In this document: positions 39,301-51,900 of the stretch, one piece after another | Numbering within the stretch: the stretch's first letter is position 1 | Layout: every line of letters starts with the position of its first letter | DNA from: Pholis gunnellus | Taxonomy: Eukaryota > Chordata > Actinopteri > Perciformes > Pholidae | Reading direction: 5' to 3' | Length of the DNA stretch: 64,000 nucleotides | NCBI GenBank assembly: GCA_910591455.2 | Contig: OU342817.1 | Location: 5,045,915-5,109,914 of the forward strand | Made by a program: the position numbers and the translations under genes | Notes under the pieces: model-generated | Databases searched by the model: none | Told to the model about the DNA's origin: nothing | What the model saw: the letters and a program-made list of their open reading frames with translations, nothing else

Positions 39301-42300
39301 GCTTGTCGTCAGCCAATCACAAGTTCTTATCTTCAATTGCTTAATAGCGAAGTGGCTGTCGTGGGCATAAAGGCACAAACAAGGGGCGTTATTTTGGTGC
39401 AAATAACCTTTTACCTTTGTTTACACAGCAACTGCCTTCGAGGAAATCTGAATAACTGTCATTTTTCAAACTGTCACTCATCTCTGCATGGGACTGCCTC
39501 TAGCTGAGAGATGTAGGTATGTCTCTTGGGCCTACTCTTTTTTTTTTTGAGGAGTGCCTGCAGAAGCAGTTCCACACTTGTCAGCAACGAAGTTTTTCCT
39601 TTGTGCTGGTGGGGGGGCTCACGGCCATTAGCTCCTTTAAGAACTGCCAGGTGAGCCGCTTTTTTTTTTCTTCCAAAGCCGGTAATTACCAAGGGGGCTG
39701 TGGAGGAATGAGCTTCCCCTCGGGGCTGGACCTGCCTCCCTAACCCCCTCACCTGAGACCGTGCGTACCCATTAATGTGGCTGAGTGCGTCGGGTTCGTG
39801 TGTATTGGTGGGCGCCCCGCTAATGAATGTCCTGAGTCATGCTAAAACAGAGTTGGGGCAAAAAAGGGGACAAAGTTAGAGTTTCACAGCACCTTGTTGA
39901 AGCTGCGTCCAGCTGAGTCCTTCTCGCTGGGCCTGAGCTCCTGCAGCTGAGCGTCCAGGATATCCACGAGCTGCTCCATCAGGCGCACCGAGGAGCTCAC
40001 GTCACCGGCGAACACCGGGCCCTGCGTGTGGCGCGCCAGCTCGTTGGCTAAATTAGCAGCATTTTCGCCACTTCGGATCTAAAAACAGCAACGAGGAAAA
40101 CGGGGGGGGGGATGTCAGTGAAGCGTTCTGCAAGCTGAAGCTGAAATAATGTGTCCCACATACACCTCAGAGTCCTCGTCCCTCGCAACATTGCTTGTTC
40201 AGAAAGAAAGAAAGTTATTAAAGTCTGCAGAGAGAATACAAACAAAGGGATTGCATGTGTAGCAGGGAACATAATAGCACAACAGTAACTAACAAGCTGA
40301 AGAAAATAAAAACACGGCTGTACCGTGAACAATCAAAAGCTGTCAGTATTTGTCTTCTCATCTGTGATCAGTGAATTCCAACAGTTATTTTTGTGATAAA
40401 GTGTTTTTACACCCAGCCTCCTCCGTCTTAACTGAGCTGTGACCCGATTTATTACTACATACTCCCGTTATAAAGTATATACTATATACTTATCTTCACG
40501 GTATGACAATTGTGCAATTTTACTCACAAAAATCGATTTACTTTTCCATTTTGTACTAAGAGGAAATGAGGCAACACATGCACACGCTTCAATCCAAATG
40601 TGACTTTGGAATTGCACTGCCAATTAAACTTCACAAAGAGAAAGCCAATGCAGCGTTCATGTCATATCACACAGGGCATAATTACGAGTGACTGAGTGGG
40701 AACAACATGCATAGCATTCAGATTCAAAGGTGCAATTCTGAGTCAGATATATCAGACATTTCTGACAGCTGTGTTTTCTACGATATGGCAGAAAGAGCTA
40801 CGGAAGTGTCAACAAATTTGTTGGCGAAGCGGCTGCAGAAACCGCCGTCGTTGGCAATTACATCTAATTAAAATTCAATATCGATGCAATCAACTCAGCC
40901 AACTGTACACTTTCTGTATCTGGATTCACAAAAAAGAAATGCATCTAACTGAGGTTATTATTAGGTTAGATACGGGTGGAACCATCTTGGAATAATAACT
41001 GAGCATTCCTGAATTGGAATAAGGTGAGGTTTTCTTATTCTTCGTCCAAAAAATATACTTTTTTTCATTCTGAAGCTTTATCATCAATTTATTTTAATTT
41101 ATTTTAATATTTTGCATATATGAGGAGCTTATGTATAACAATAGTGTCAACCACACACTCAAACATCAGGCTGATTTACTGTGGATACTGCCTGTTTCTT
41201 TAGTAAACTTTCCAAAAACCTGCGTGTCATTGGTATTGTAGTGAAGTTTGGAAATGGGGCACAGTTATTCAGTCGGTCTCGTCTACATTTCCCAAAAACC
41301 TTTTCTGAACCTGCTGCACGTGCGAGTTGTTTTTTCAGGTCAAGAGAAATCTCTTCCTTAGAATGCAATATGTTGCGTGTTTGTGCTGCATTACGGTGCG
41401 TTCAGGCTACTGAAACTGGTATCTTGTGCGTCTCCATTAGATCTCTACCTGCATGACTGCAGAACATCAAAGCAGAAGAGGCAGTGAAGAAAGAAGCTCT
41501 GGCTCTTTGATTCTCAGTAACCGACTGCAGGACTTGGCATTTAATCCTGATAGCGCATTTCTTTCTGCTCCCACGCTGTATTTTAGCTACACTTGAAAAA
41601 GAAAACACATTTTCATGATATTTACCCTTGACCACATCTCTGCCGGTATAAGAAAAATAAACCAAGCAAGCAAAAGGTTCACTTGATGTTTGATTTGAGG
41701 CACGTACAGTGTTTGTTTGCTGCAAAATGTTGTAATTGACACATTTCTGTTTTACCTTTTGTGCCACTTGAGTCACCCAGTGGGAGGTGCAGTTGCTGAG
41801 GTCTGGGCCTTTGGAGCACCAGGTCCCTGCCACGCTGCAGAGGAAGGAGGCGATGCCTGTAGTACCACACAATAAACACAACAGTTGGTGGGAAGCCAAA
41901 GCCTTGCTCAGATTCAGTTGCTCCCGCTGATCCCTCATTCACACACACTCTCCGGTGCAGGAAACTCAAACTGCTCGGCAGGAACAAACCACTTGCAAGC
42001 AATTTGAAAGGCTGCAAGCTTTGTACAGTCTACACAAAAAGAACAAAAAGAAATGTAGAAGGCATACTGAAACATCAGGTTCCTACATCGCTTGGACAAA
42101 ATAACAGAAGTGTAAACACTGTATGCATGCATGCATGTCTGGATGAAAATTCCTCCTAATGAATGCCACTTCACTGACAACAGCGACAACATACTGTATG
42201 TAATCCAATGCGCGTTCCCGTTTCACCCCCACAGTCAAAACATCGTCTCTTTTCCGCTTTCATCCTCCGATAGCTGTGCTTTGTATTGTGACAGGTCTGT

Positions 42301-45300
42301 CAGTATGTGTGATGAGGTGTTAAGGTAACTAGTGAGAGACTTCCTGTGCGAGTATCATTGTCAACTGAACTGGTGTAACAGCATCATGTGTCCCTAACTG
42401 GTGACAACATACACTTCCAAAAGGGATTTTTTTTCAAATGCGAGAAATAACTGAAGAAACGGTCTGAATGTAATTAAGACAATAAGTAGAGATTGGACAT
42501 TGACAGCGCTTCCTACTTTATAAACTTCTCAGATATTGTGCGTCAGCTTCATTTGCTGTCTGTGCTCCGCGAGCACGGAAATGTGCAACAGCATTTTTCT
42601 CTCTCCCTGCACTCTCAAAAAGAAATGAGTTTCAAAATGACACACAAACAGGAGCAATGTTACCAATTTTCGGGGGAACTGACAGCCTCTAATCATGCTA
42701 TATTATGGTTTGAAATTTCACATGCCCCCTAGCTGAAATGTCACAGACTCGGTACACGGAAGCAAAGATGGAAACGGCACATAAACTAACTAAATGAGCA
42801 CAAATAAAGTGACGGGGCCATTTTAACAGATTTCTTGTCAGGGATCTTTGAAGTTTTGTTCCTGATCATTTGTATGCTGAAAGTGTGATTCTGTGACTCT
42901 TTATGAAATGCTTAAATATTAATGGGAAAAGGGAGAAAAAAAAGAAAACCCCATTAACCCCGTTTACCCTCTGCAGAGCTGTAGTAGTAGCGAATAATAA
43001 AGATAATTACAAATAGCTGGACTTACACAAAATGAAAAAATAGCATACGATCTAATACTGAGTTACTTGGAAACATGTGCACGTAACTGGATGTATTTTC
43101 ATGACCCAGCTCTGTCATAAGTAATTAGTAGTAGTGTTAGCAGTTCTATATAGCACTCGCATCCTGCAGGCAGAATGATGGGTGGATAAAGGTTTATTAA
43201 GAATCTAAGAATATTAATAGATTATCGTCTACATTAAGTCATTAGACGTCATCAGTATGTATCGATCAAACAGATGGTGGGCCTACCTCTGGTCCCTTTG
43301 GGGCAGGGCCTCTCCACAGTGCTCCCAGTGTGGGCCTGGGGCCAGTCGATGGCTCTCCTCCTGGTCGCCTCGCAGATGCGTCTGGGTGTCGGTGGCAGCT
43401 CAGGGACGGTGGGCTCGGCTGTACCCGAGCCCCGATTGTCCTCATTCGGGTCCCTCCCGTCTCTCGGATCTGCGCCCGCCGCAGTGGTGTCGCCCTGCCC
43501 CTTCACGGTGGACACGGCCGTGGTGATGAGGACCGTGGTCCTGGGCACGGGCGGCGACACCGAGAAACCCTCGCTGGTTGGCACTAAGAGTGGGAGAAGA
43601 GTGAAGCTGTTAGGGCGCGAGTCATGAATGTCCTTGCCTTGAACTCCCATCGTTTCTAGCAGTGGGGGAACTGCAACTGTTTGGAGTCCCGTGGCTTGTT
43701 GGTATTGCTAGAGTTACTGCTGCCCATAATTCTTGGAAATAAAATGCTTCGTGCCGCTTTCAATCGCAACTCTGCACCTTCACTAAACAAAATCAAGGCA
43801 AACCTGTCAACACCACACATCTATCTCTTGCTATTTTTAGTGTACTTAAGCCCATAAATAAGACAAGCAGTGGCGGTGGGGCATCTTTTGACAAAGCAGT
43901 GATTTCCTCCCAACAGAGTCAGTACCTTGGGCTGATTAAATGTCAACAATGAAGACAAAGCCTGTCTGCATTTCACTTTTGTTCTGCCTGGTCCGTCTCT
44001 CTCACTTTGATAAAGCTGATGTGCGGAAGGAGAACCGCACTGCTCTGGGCGAAAAACATACATCAGCAATAATGCGATTCCAATGTATTCAAGCCACGCT
44101 TTCCGCTGCGAAACGAATCTATGTGTGAATGTGCACGCGCACGTGTCTTTGCTCCATTGCTCAGGTGTGTTGCTGCTTAGAACGACTGCGTGCACACGGA
44201 CGGATAGCTGCTGCAGAGAGCTGGGAGATAACTAGGAAATGAGAGCAGAAATAGGAAATCTATATATATCGTATGAAGTATGAATAGCCAATATGAATAG
44301 GAAGAAAACACAGTGAATGTCAATGTGCATGTGCATGTGCATCTACACGGATATACTGCTCTCATGTATGAATGATCATACATCCTTTACCCACAACCAC
44401 CGGATCATATTTAGAGATAAAAGCAGCTTCCCACAATGAGGTCTGCACTATAGTGCCGTCTTCACGTTCCCCGGGTGCTTCTGGGAAAACGCAATATCAT
44501 GCTATCTGACACTCCATCATCAGACACATATCTCCATTTCCTGAGAGAGAGAAGGGCGACAAAGCCCACATTTCACGTTTCACACTAATCAGCCAGTCAG
44601 GGGAATCTTTGCTTTTTTCATTCCGGTGAAATATTTATTAGAAAGCTGATATCGGGCGGCGTGGTCAGGAGGCCACGGGGAGGTTGAAGACTGTGTTCCC
44701 AAGACGCTCGCTATAAGAACAATAAAGCCCAGACCATCTGACAGTGTTGGCCGAGTTGTGACATTTTACTCCGTGACCTTTTCTCCTGGCAGGAGCACCC
44801 GCTAATTACCTTTTTACGCTTTCACTCACTGTGCGTCTGTCAGCTGCACACTCACAGGTTGGCCAGGCCAGCATGGCAGCTAAAGTAACAGCTGACATGT
44901 TCGCATTAAATGAGCGAACGATGATGAAGTGTTCGGTTAGCACCCACGGCTATGAAGGTGTTCAGAACTACGACAACGAAAGCAGGAAAAGGACCCCAAG
45001 ATGATGGGAAATGTGAAAAGAAACGGGATCGCCATAGTCTTATCGTACTTCTATATAAAGTACACTGAACTAAACTTATTGAAAGAAAAAAATAACCTAT
45101 TTTTTTTCCCCTAGTGCAGACAAAAAACTCACTTTGTTTATAGAAAAGGGGTTAAACAAGAAGTTTTTCAAATTGATGTACTGCCAGTGAAGATTTTTTA
45201 TTGTCTCAGGCAAAGTGAGATGATTCATAGGCTGACTCTGATGATTCAATACGGGCATATAATGCAATACGAGGGCAAGTATAATTGAGTTTGAAAATAT

Positions 45301-48300
45301 TAAACTTCCCCATACCTGAGCAAACTTTTCCACAGGCTGATATCCGCCCTTATATGCATTTCCTGAAACAACTTGCTGTCATCACCTGATTAACCTGCGC
45401 CCGGGATCACAGTCACGGGTCCAAAGCCCTCTACCACCCACACTGCATCGCTTCATCACAAAGGAGTACACAGGACAGAGAGGTGGTGGGTTGTTCATGC
45501 ATCTTTGTCATCTCGGCAAAATGCTTTTAGCATATATTATCCTTAGGGATTCAATCAATTCAGAGAAGATGCATACAGCTGGGAACGTTGAGTGCAAGGG
45601 AAAGAAAAAATTATATTTGTCCACATCTACATGTTGGGGCTGCAACTAATTCATATTTTCATTAATCTTATTCTCTTGTTTAGTCTTTTAGTCTACAACA
45701 TGTCACAAGTGGTGTAAGATGTGCACCATAGTTTCCTAGAGCTCAAGGGGACGTCTTCAAAATGACAGTGTTGTTTAACCAACAGTCCAAAACCAAAAAT
45801 AATAATAAATTTAACATTATTGAAGGCAAAAACCCACAGTTAATATTCATATTTTGAACCAGACTGTGCCGGTGATTTTGGGGTATTTGTGTCTTAAAAG
45901 TGAGTTCATAGTTCCTGCTAACTTCGGCTTCAAATCTTAGGTGTCGCTCTGTAACGCTGAATATAATAAATAAAAAATATGACTTATTAACAAGTTAACA
46001 GTCAGGGATGCTCATGAGGACTACGAGTCGTCTTTCAAGCCTAAATACTCTGTTCTCTGTGTATCACTTTAACGAGAGGGTGAGCCTTTCTGCTGTTCTT
46101 CTGTTAATTTAATTGTAAATGTAATCTTTGGGTTTTCAGGCCATTGTTCTAATCAACACAACAACCCATTTGAAGATAGTTTTTGGGACATCGTAATGGA
46201 TATCTTTCCCCATTTTTTTGACATTTTAGAGATCAAACGATTAATCTGCTGATAGAGAAAATACTTGGCAGATTAAACCAAAAATAAAAAATAACAGTAA
46301 GTGGCTGTCCTAGTCCCCTTTAATCACCCACAAAATCCAGAGGAGATAAAAGCTAATGAATTATACATTACATGTTCTATTACATATCGTATCGTTTTTT
46401 TGTCATTGTCTCTCTCATGTTCACTCTCTCAGGCAGAATCATGAAACACGTCGCTTTCATTAATCCGACTGAGTGATTTTATTATTTTTTTAAATCAAAG
46501 ACAGGATATGATCTTTGTGGCTATTTACCGTCGGCATGTCTCGGGCTATCGCAGTGTGACGTTGAAGGACATCGAGAACATTGAATAAACAGCGTATTTA
46601 TTTAATACTACATCAAGAAACATGCTTGTCAGATGTCGAAGCATTTTGCGGGCTTGTTATGATCTCTCTGCACCGCGCGCGCGACAATTTTCTTTTGATT
46701 GCGAATAACACATTCCCCTCCAGTAAGAGCCGCGTGTCCTCTGGTAGCACTCAGCCAAGAGAGGGCTGAACCAATTAGCTGCCATTTCTCTCAAGAGGCG
46801 GTGAAGTCACTCTTTATGGGCAATCTGACACCAAAGGCATACTGTTGCCATATGCTGAATAATACCTCTTGTAAATAATGGAAGAGTTTGAGATTGAACA
46901 CTTGAAAAATGTCTGTCAGCGGAGTCTAAACCAGAGTGTGTAAATTAAAACAGAGCTAAAAAAGAAGGGTGGGGGGGGACCATTATGTAAGATCATCAAT
47001 CAAGACATTAGAGAAGAAGCAGAATTAGTTTCATCACTTTATAGCCCCCCAGAGACATTCAGGAATCTGTGGGGAAGATGACAAAAAAAATATGACGCCA
47101 TGATCAGATGATCAGAGATTGTTTTTGTCCTTGCTTTTGCAGCTTACACCGCTCCACTAAACCAGCATTTTTATCTCAAATTACACACATACAGTGAGAG
47201 CAGTAAAAGTGATCTACATGTCCATACAAACGGCAGGATGAATGGATCATAAGCCGCCTTAATACCTGCTATTAGGGAAGAGCAATGGCAACTCGCAGCC
47301 AAATCAAGCTGTTTTCAATTGGTTTAAATTCTGAAGATGAATCACTTACAAGGCTAATCCTCCCGGCACAATGACAAACAGACAAAGGGAATTATCGAAC
47401 AGCCAGAGCTCAGTTTAGAAATCATCTCTACTTTAGCGGGTTCTGTTGAAGGCTGAAACCAATCAATGTGTGCTCCGGTCTCCTTTCTCTCCCTTGGAAG
47501 TTAGCTGTCCTCGAACTGAAAGGCACCTGTTTCAGCTGCACACAATTCTACCCCATGTGAAAAGGTGAGCAAAGTCTCTATTGTTGATCCAAATGAGAAA
47601 AAAAATCCCTTCTCTTTTTCTTTTTATCTAACCTGAACACAGTGGCGGCTGGTGACTGAAGTAATAGGGCTGGAGAAGAGGAAAACCAACGTATCGATGG
47701 ACGTTTCTGTCGGATTAGAAAGTAGTTTCATTTATTTCTCAACGTCCTTCAGATAAACAACTAAATATGTTTTATTTATATTAATGAGCCACCATTAAAA
47801 TGTGTATTGATGTTCTTTTGGGTCAGATACAAGATATAAAATGTTAATTTACAGCATTGGGTATAACTTGTCAATCAATTACTCATTACATACCACTCAA
47901 AACTAGCTGGTTCTTGAATGCAGCACATTACCTGCGCAGTGGTGAGATTTAGCATGTCCGCTAAAGCGCACAGCGTGCAAATGATAAAACGTTTGAAGTT
48001 ATTAAGAGTGGCGATCAAAGAGGGTTACTAGGGATAACAAAGTGCAACTGTACTAATACAAATAATCACACATTATTGTTAACATATTACGAAATTATGC
48101 AACACTCAGCTTCTGGTTGGTGGATTTTGTTATCTTTCCAGAGAGACAGGCTAGCTGTTCTCCCCTCTTTCCAGGCTTTATGCTAAGCTAAGCTAACCGA
48201 CGGCTGGCTTCATATTTACCGAACAGACTCTAGAGTTGTATTCACCTCCGAGAAAGCGAATAAATGTATTTCCCGAATCGTCCCAAATTTGCGTAAACCA

Positions 48301-48905
48301 AACCAACAGGCCTGTTGAGGCGCTGACGGCGCTCCATACAGCACAATAAGTAAGACGTGGTGTGACTCAGCGTGTGTGGGTCTTCATATGTATCTTTATT
48401 CATTGTGCATCGGAGCTTGACTCAATAACAAGACTGTCTCAGAGGATAGGAACTGTGTGAGAGCTACAGTTGGTCTTTTTGCCTCTTTACATAGAGCCAG
48501 CGCTGGTAATTAATGACAGAGAAACAAGTCCCAGAAGACATGAATTTTACATTAGGCCGTTTATATGCGCTCATGCTGTTCTGCTTCATCCAAGCCTACT
48601 TGACGGGAGCGCACATCTTTGCATGGAAGGTACAGGGCCACAAGACAAATCATCTGCAGTTTACGCTGTTAAACATCTCTTTATCTTGTCTTTACTTCTG
48701 CTATATATTAAAACGCAAGTCGATGAGAAATTGTTTTATGGACACTTGTTCTTTAAAGGGCGGGACCATTATTTATTTATTGTTTTAGGTTTTGTATTTC
48801 TGTAGCTTCCTTAAGTGGCGTTCCTTATGGTTGGCGTTAAACCAATCACATTTTTAGCGTCACAATGCTATTTCCCGAAGCCCTTCTAGAAACATTTCCC
48901 ATATA

Positions 48906-48956
<51 letters not shown>

Positions 48957-51900
48957 CCATGTACATATTCAAGCCTCCCAATAACAAATAAAGTAACCAA
49001 TCGATGCAGCGGTAGACCAGCAACTCCCGTGTTCTGCAAAGTCTGATTACTGTCAATGGAGTCTTGTGGCTTCTACCCATCAGAAAAGACAGACTGATGG
49101 CAATATAAAGCGGTGAAAATATTCTAAATATAGCGTACACTTAAAGTGAGAAATCTTTATTTTTTCTTGTTGACTTAAATACGATCTGCAGCTTTTCCAC
49201 AGCCCTCTCCGATGTGGTACTGAAGCCGTTATAACGTTCTCTTCAACGCCACCAGACTCACTTCAAAAATCCTACCCAACCCTTCCAGTTATTTCCACAG
49301 GTAGCACAGCTACCGTTAACATTATCCACAAGCTTATCGATCAGCTTACTTTGGTAACCGTCGCCACTCCATTTCACTAACGGCTGAGTGGGCGTTTCGG
49401 TTTGATGAACCAGGAAAAAGAACGCAGATGGCTTCGACCTTTAAAGAGCAGCATACAGAAAAAGCTCTGCCGGACATATCCTGTGTCTGCGCGGGGTAAT
49501 TTATGAGGCCTGAAACTGAGCTCTGAGGAGCAGCAGACATAGCACAGTCACAACTAGACGGTCTGAGTCAGAGGACGGTGGCTCACAATAAAGACACATG
49601 CATGCAGACAGGAAGATATATGTGCAGACAGAAATACACTCAAGAGCGAAAACCACTCCAAAACTCTCCGTCGTCTACGCCCAGAATGTATACTTAAACA
49701 ATTCCCTGCCATAATCTCAAATGTGTTGATCCACGCTCGGCGAGAAGCAGAACAATTAGAGCTCCTGCAAATCTCCTGACTCTTCTACTCCAGCCTCTAT
49801 TCCTGTTGCCGAACATCCCGCTTCAGAGGGCGGAACACAGGCTTAGTGCATGATACATCTATAAATGTCCTCTGTCTTGACTGCTCACCTGGAGGCGTCG
49901 TTCAGGGATATAAAAGCGGCGCAAAGTGCAGCGAGGTGCACAGCTGGGTTTAGCCACAAAATGGCTGAGCAAAAAAAAAAAAAAGCAAACACACTAGCTT
50001 TGTGAAGATAGATCTCTGTCATGTGGCATGCAGGATATGAAATAGTGGTTTTGCTTGACATTTCAATTCAGAGCAGAGCCCACTTGTGCTCACTGCTGCC
50101 AGATTACTCCGAGCGGCTAAGCCTTTTGGACAAAGCCATTCATTTTATGGCTCTCGTCTCGTCTTTAAGGCCTCAGATCAATGCTACCTCAAATACAAAT
50201 TAATTTTCTCCTTTCTCTCCTTGTTAGTTTGAAAGGCTCTCGGCAATTGCTGGCTCCTCTTGATTGTTTTTTTTTTATTCTTTGGACTGAAATCAGTTAA
50301 TTCCTTTGCCCATCACAGAGAATACATTACCGGTGTCCCTCCAAATTTAGGAACGGCGGGCGGTTTGGTGTGCTTTGTATTGGCATGCATCTCTTCTCGA
50401 GAGACCCCTGAGGAGGAGGACTCTCCAAGTATTGATCATCGCTGGTTTGTGTTCACAATGCATTAGCAGAGGGTAGGCATTTTCTTTAAATGTGTGCGAA
50501 TTGTTGGGAAGAATAAGCGGAAAGATCAATATGGGGATAGATGTTAGCTAATCACTTCAACCAGGGCCAGCAATAAGGAACCTGCAGTGTTACAAAAACT
50601 CTGCATACGGTAAAGGAAAATGCAGACAAGTTGCTAAGGTCAATTATGTTCTGCTTTGATCACTTTGCTCAAACTCCCTCAGTATAAACCCCTAATCCTG
50701 CAGACTCTTCAGCACCTCTCTAGGATGAGCATTACAGTCAAGGTTGACGCCTCTGACAGAAAAGGACACGGTCGCTCATTGTGTTACACGAGTTCTACGA
50801 CGAAGAGAAATACACTGGGTTTGGTGTAACTTCAGTCCGTGGTCGATGAATCTTAATGGGCACAATTAATTTCCTTTACGCCTCGAGTGCCCCTCAGTTT
50901 CAGAGAGAGAGAGAGACATTATTTCAGCACCATTAGATTACCCTGCAGAATAGGTTGTTTAATTCAACGCCATATCATGGGCAGCAATAAATCCTAATAG
51001 CTTCACAGTAAAGAAGTTAAAGGTGCAGATCTGAAAAAAAACTAATAAACAAGAACCAATTATTTTCAAGTGCCATTCACAAAGCCCGGTGTGCTGCTGG
51101 CCGCGGCATCTTGAGATGCCTCCTCTCTCCTTCTTGAGCTCGCAACATTTCAAAATGCTCCCATAAAACACACTTAATGACCCACAGTGACAAGTTCTGC
51201 TGCAGGGACGCACTTTTGATTGGATCCCAATAAGGGAACCGCGGACAGAAACGGTTATTTAGAATAATGAGTGAAATCAACAATGTTCTGTTGGGTTCCT
51301 TGATTAAACGCACTGTTCCCGAAGCAAGTGGCAACAATAAGCCTATGTGGCATTTATGTTTACCGAGGCATTACAGTAGCTGAGAGAGCACATTAAACCC
51401 TTCATTGAAAATGCTCTGTGATGGCCACTTTCCTCCTCTCCGAGCCTCTTTTGAGACAAGGAGGGTAATTATGATAATTCAGTTGTTAATTACATTTACA
51501 TACATCAGGACGTGAACAGTTGAGCAGGCAGTTTGCATGCATGGAGAACTCATTAAAGTTAGAGTATATTTTTGCATATGTCCTCCAATAATTGAGGCTT
51601 CAGTGGAACCGGACGCAGACACGCAGCACCGCAGAGTGTCGAGTTATCCTGCCGGGGAGATTCCAGGGGATGGCAGGAAAACAAACAGACTTGTTGACAA
51701 GAGGCCAGAGTTCAGGAGCACACAGCCGCCATTGAGACATCAACGCTACACACCCCCACCCGCCCCCTCTCAACAGCTCAGGTCAAGAATCAGATATCCC
51801 CCTGGAAAACCCTCCTGAATATCCAGAAGTTAAAAATCATAACTGAATCCAGACCAGCGCTCGGGGGGGAAAACTGAGCTTCTAACATAACTAGAAGTCG

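Noticed and set aside
43257..43627. Three plus-strand frames of 85-117 codons
   Set aside because: Antisense to the stalk/HormR exon; no recognised domain.
48470..48805. Two overlapping plus-strand frames (111 and 91 codons) in the large intron, with hydrophobic stretches
   Set aside because: No domain or family recognised, both frames open by chance in AT-rich DNA, no splice or promoter context. A nested gene cannot be excluded without expression data.
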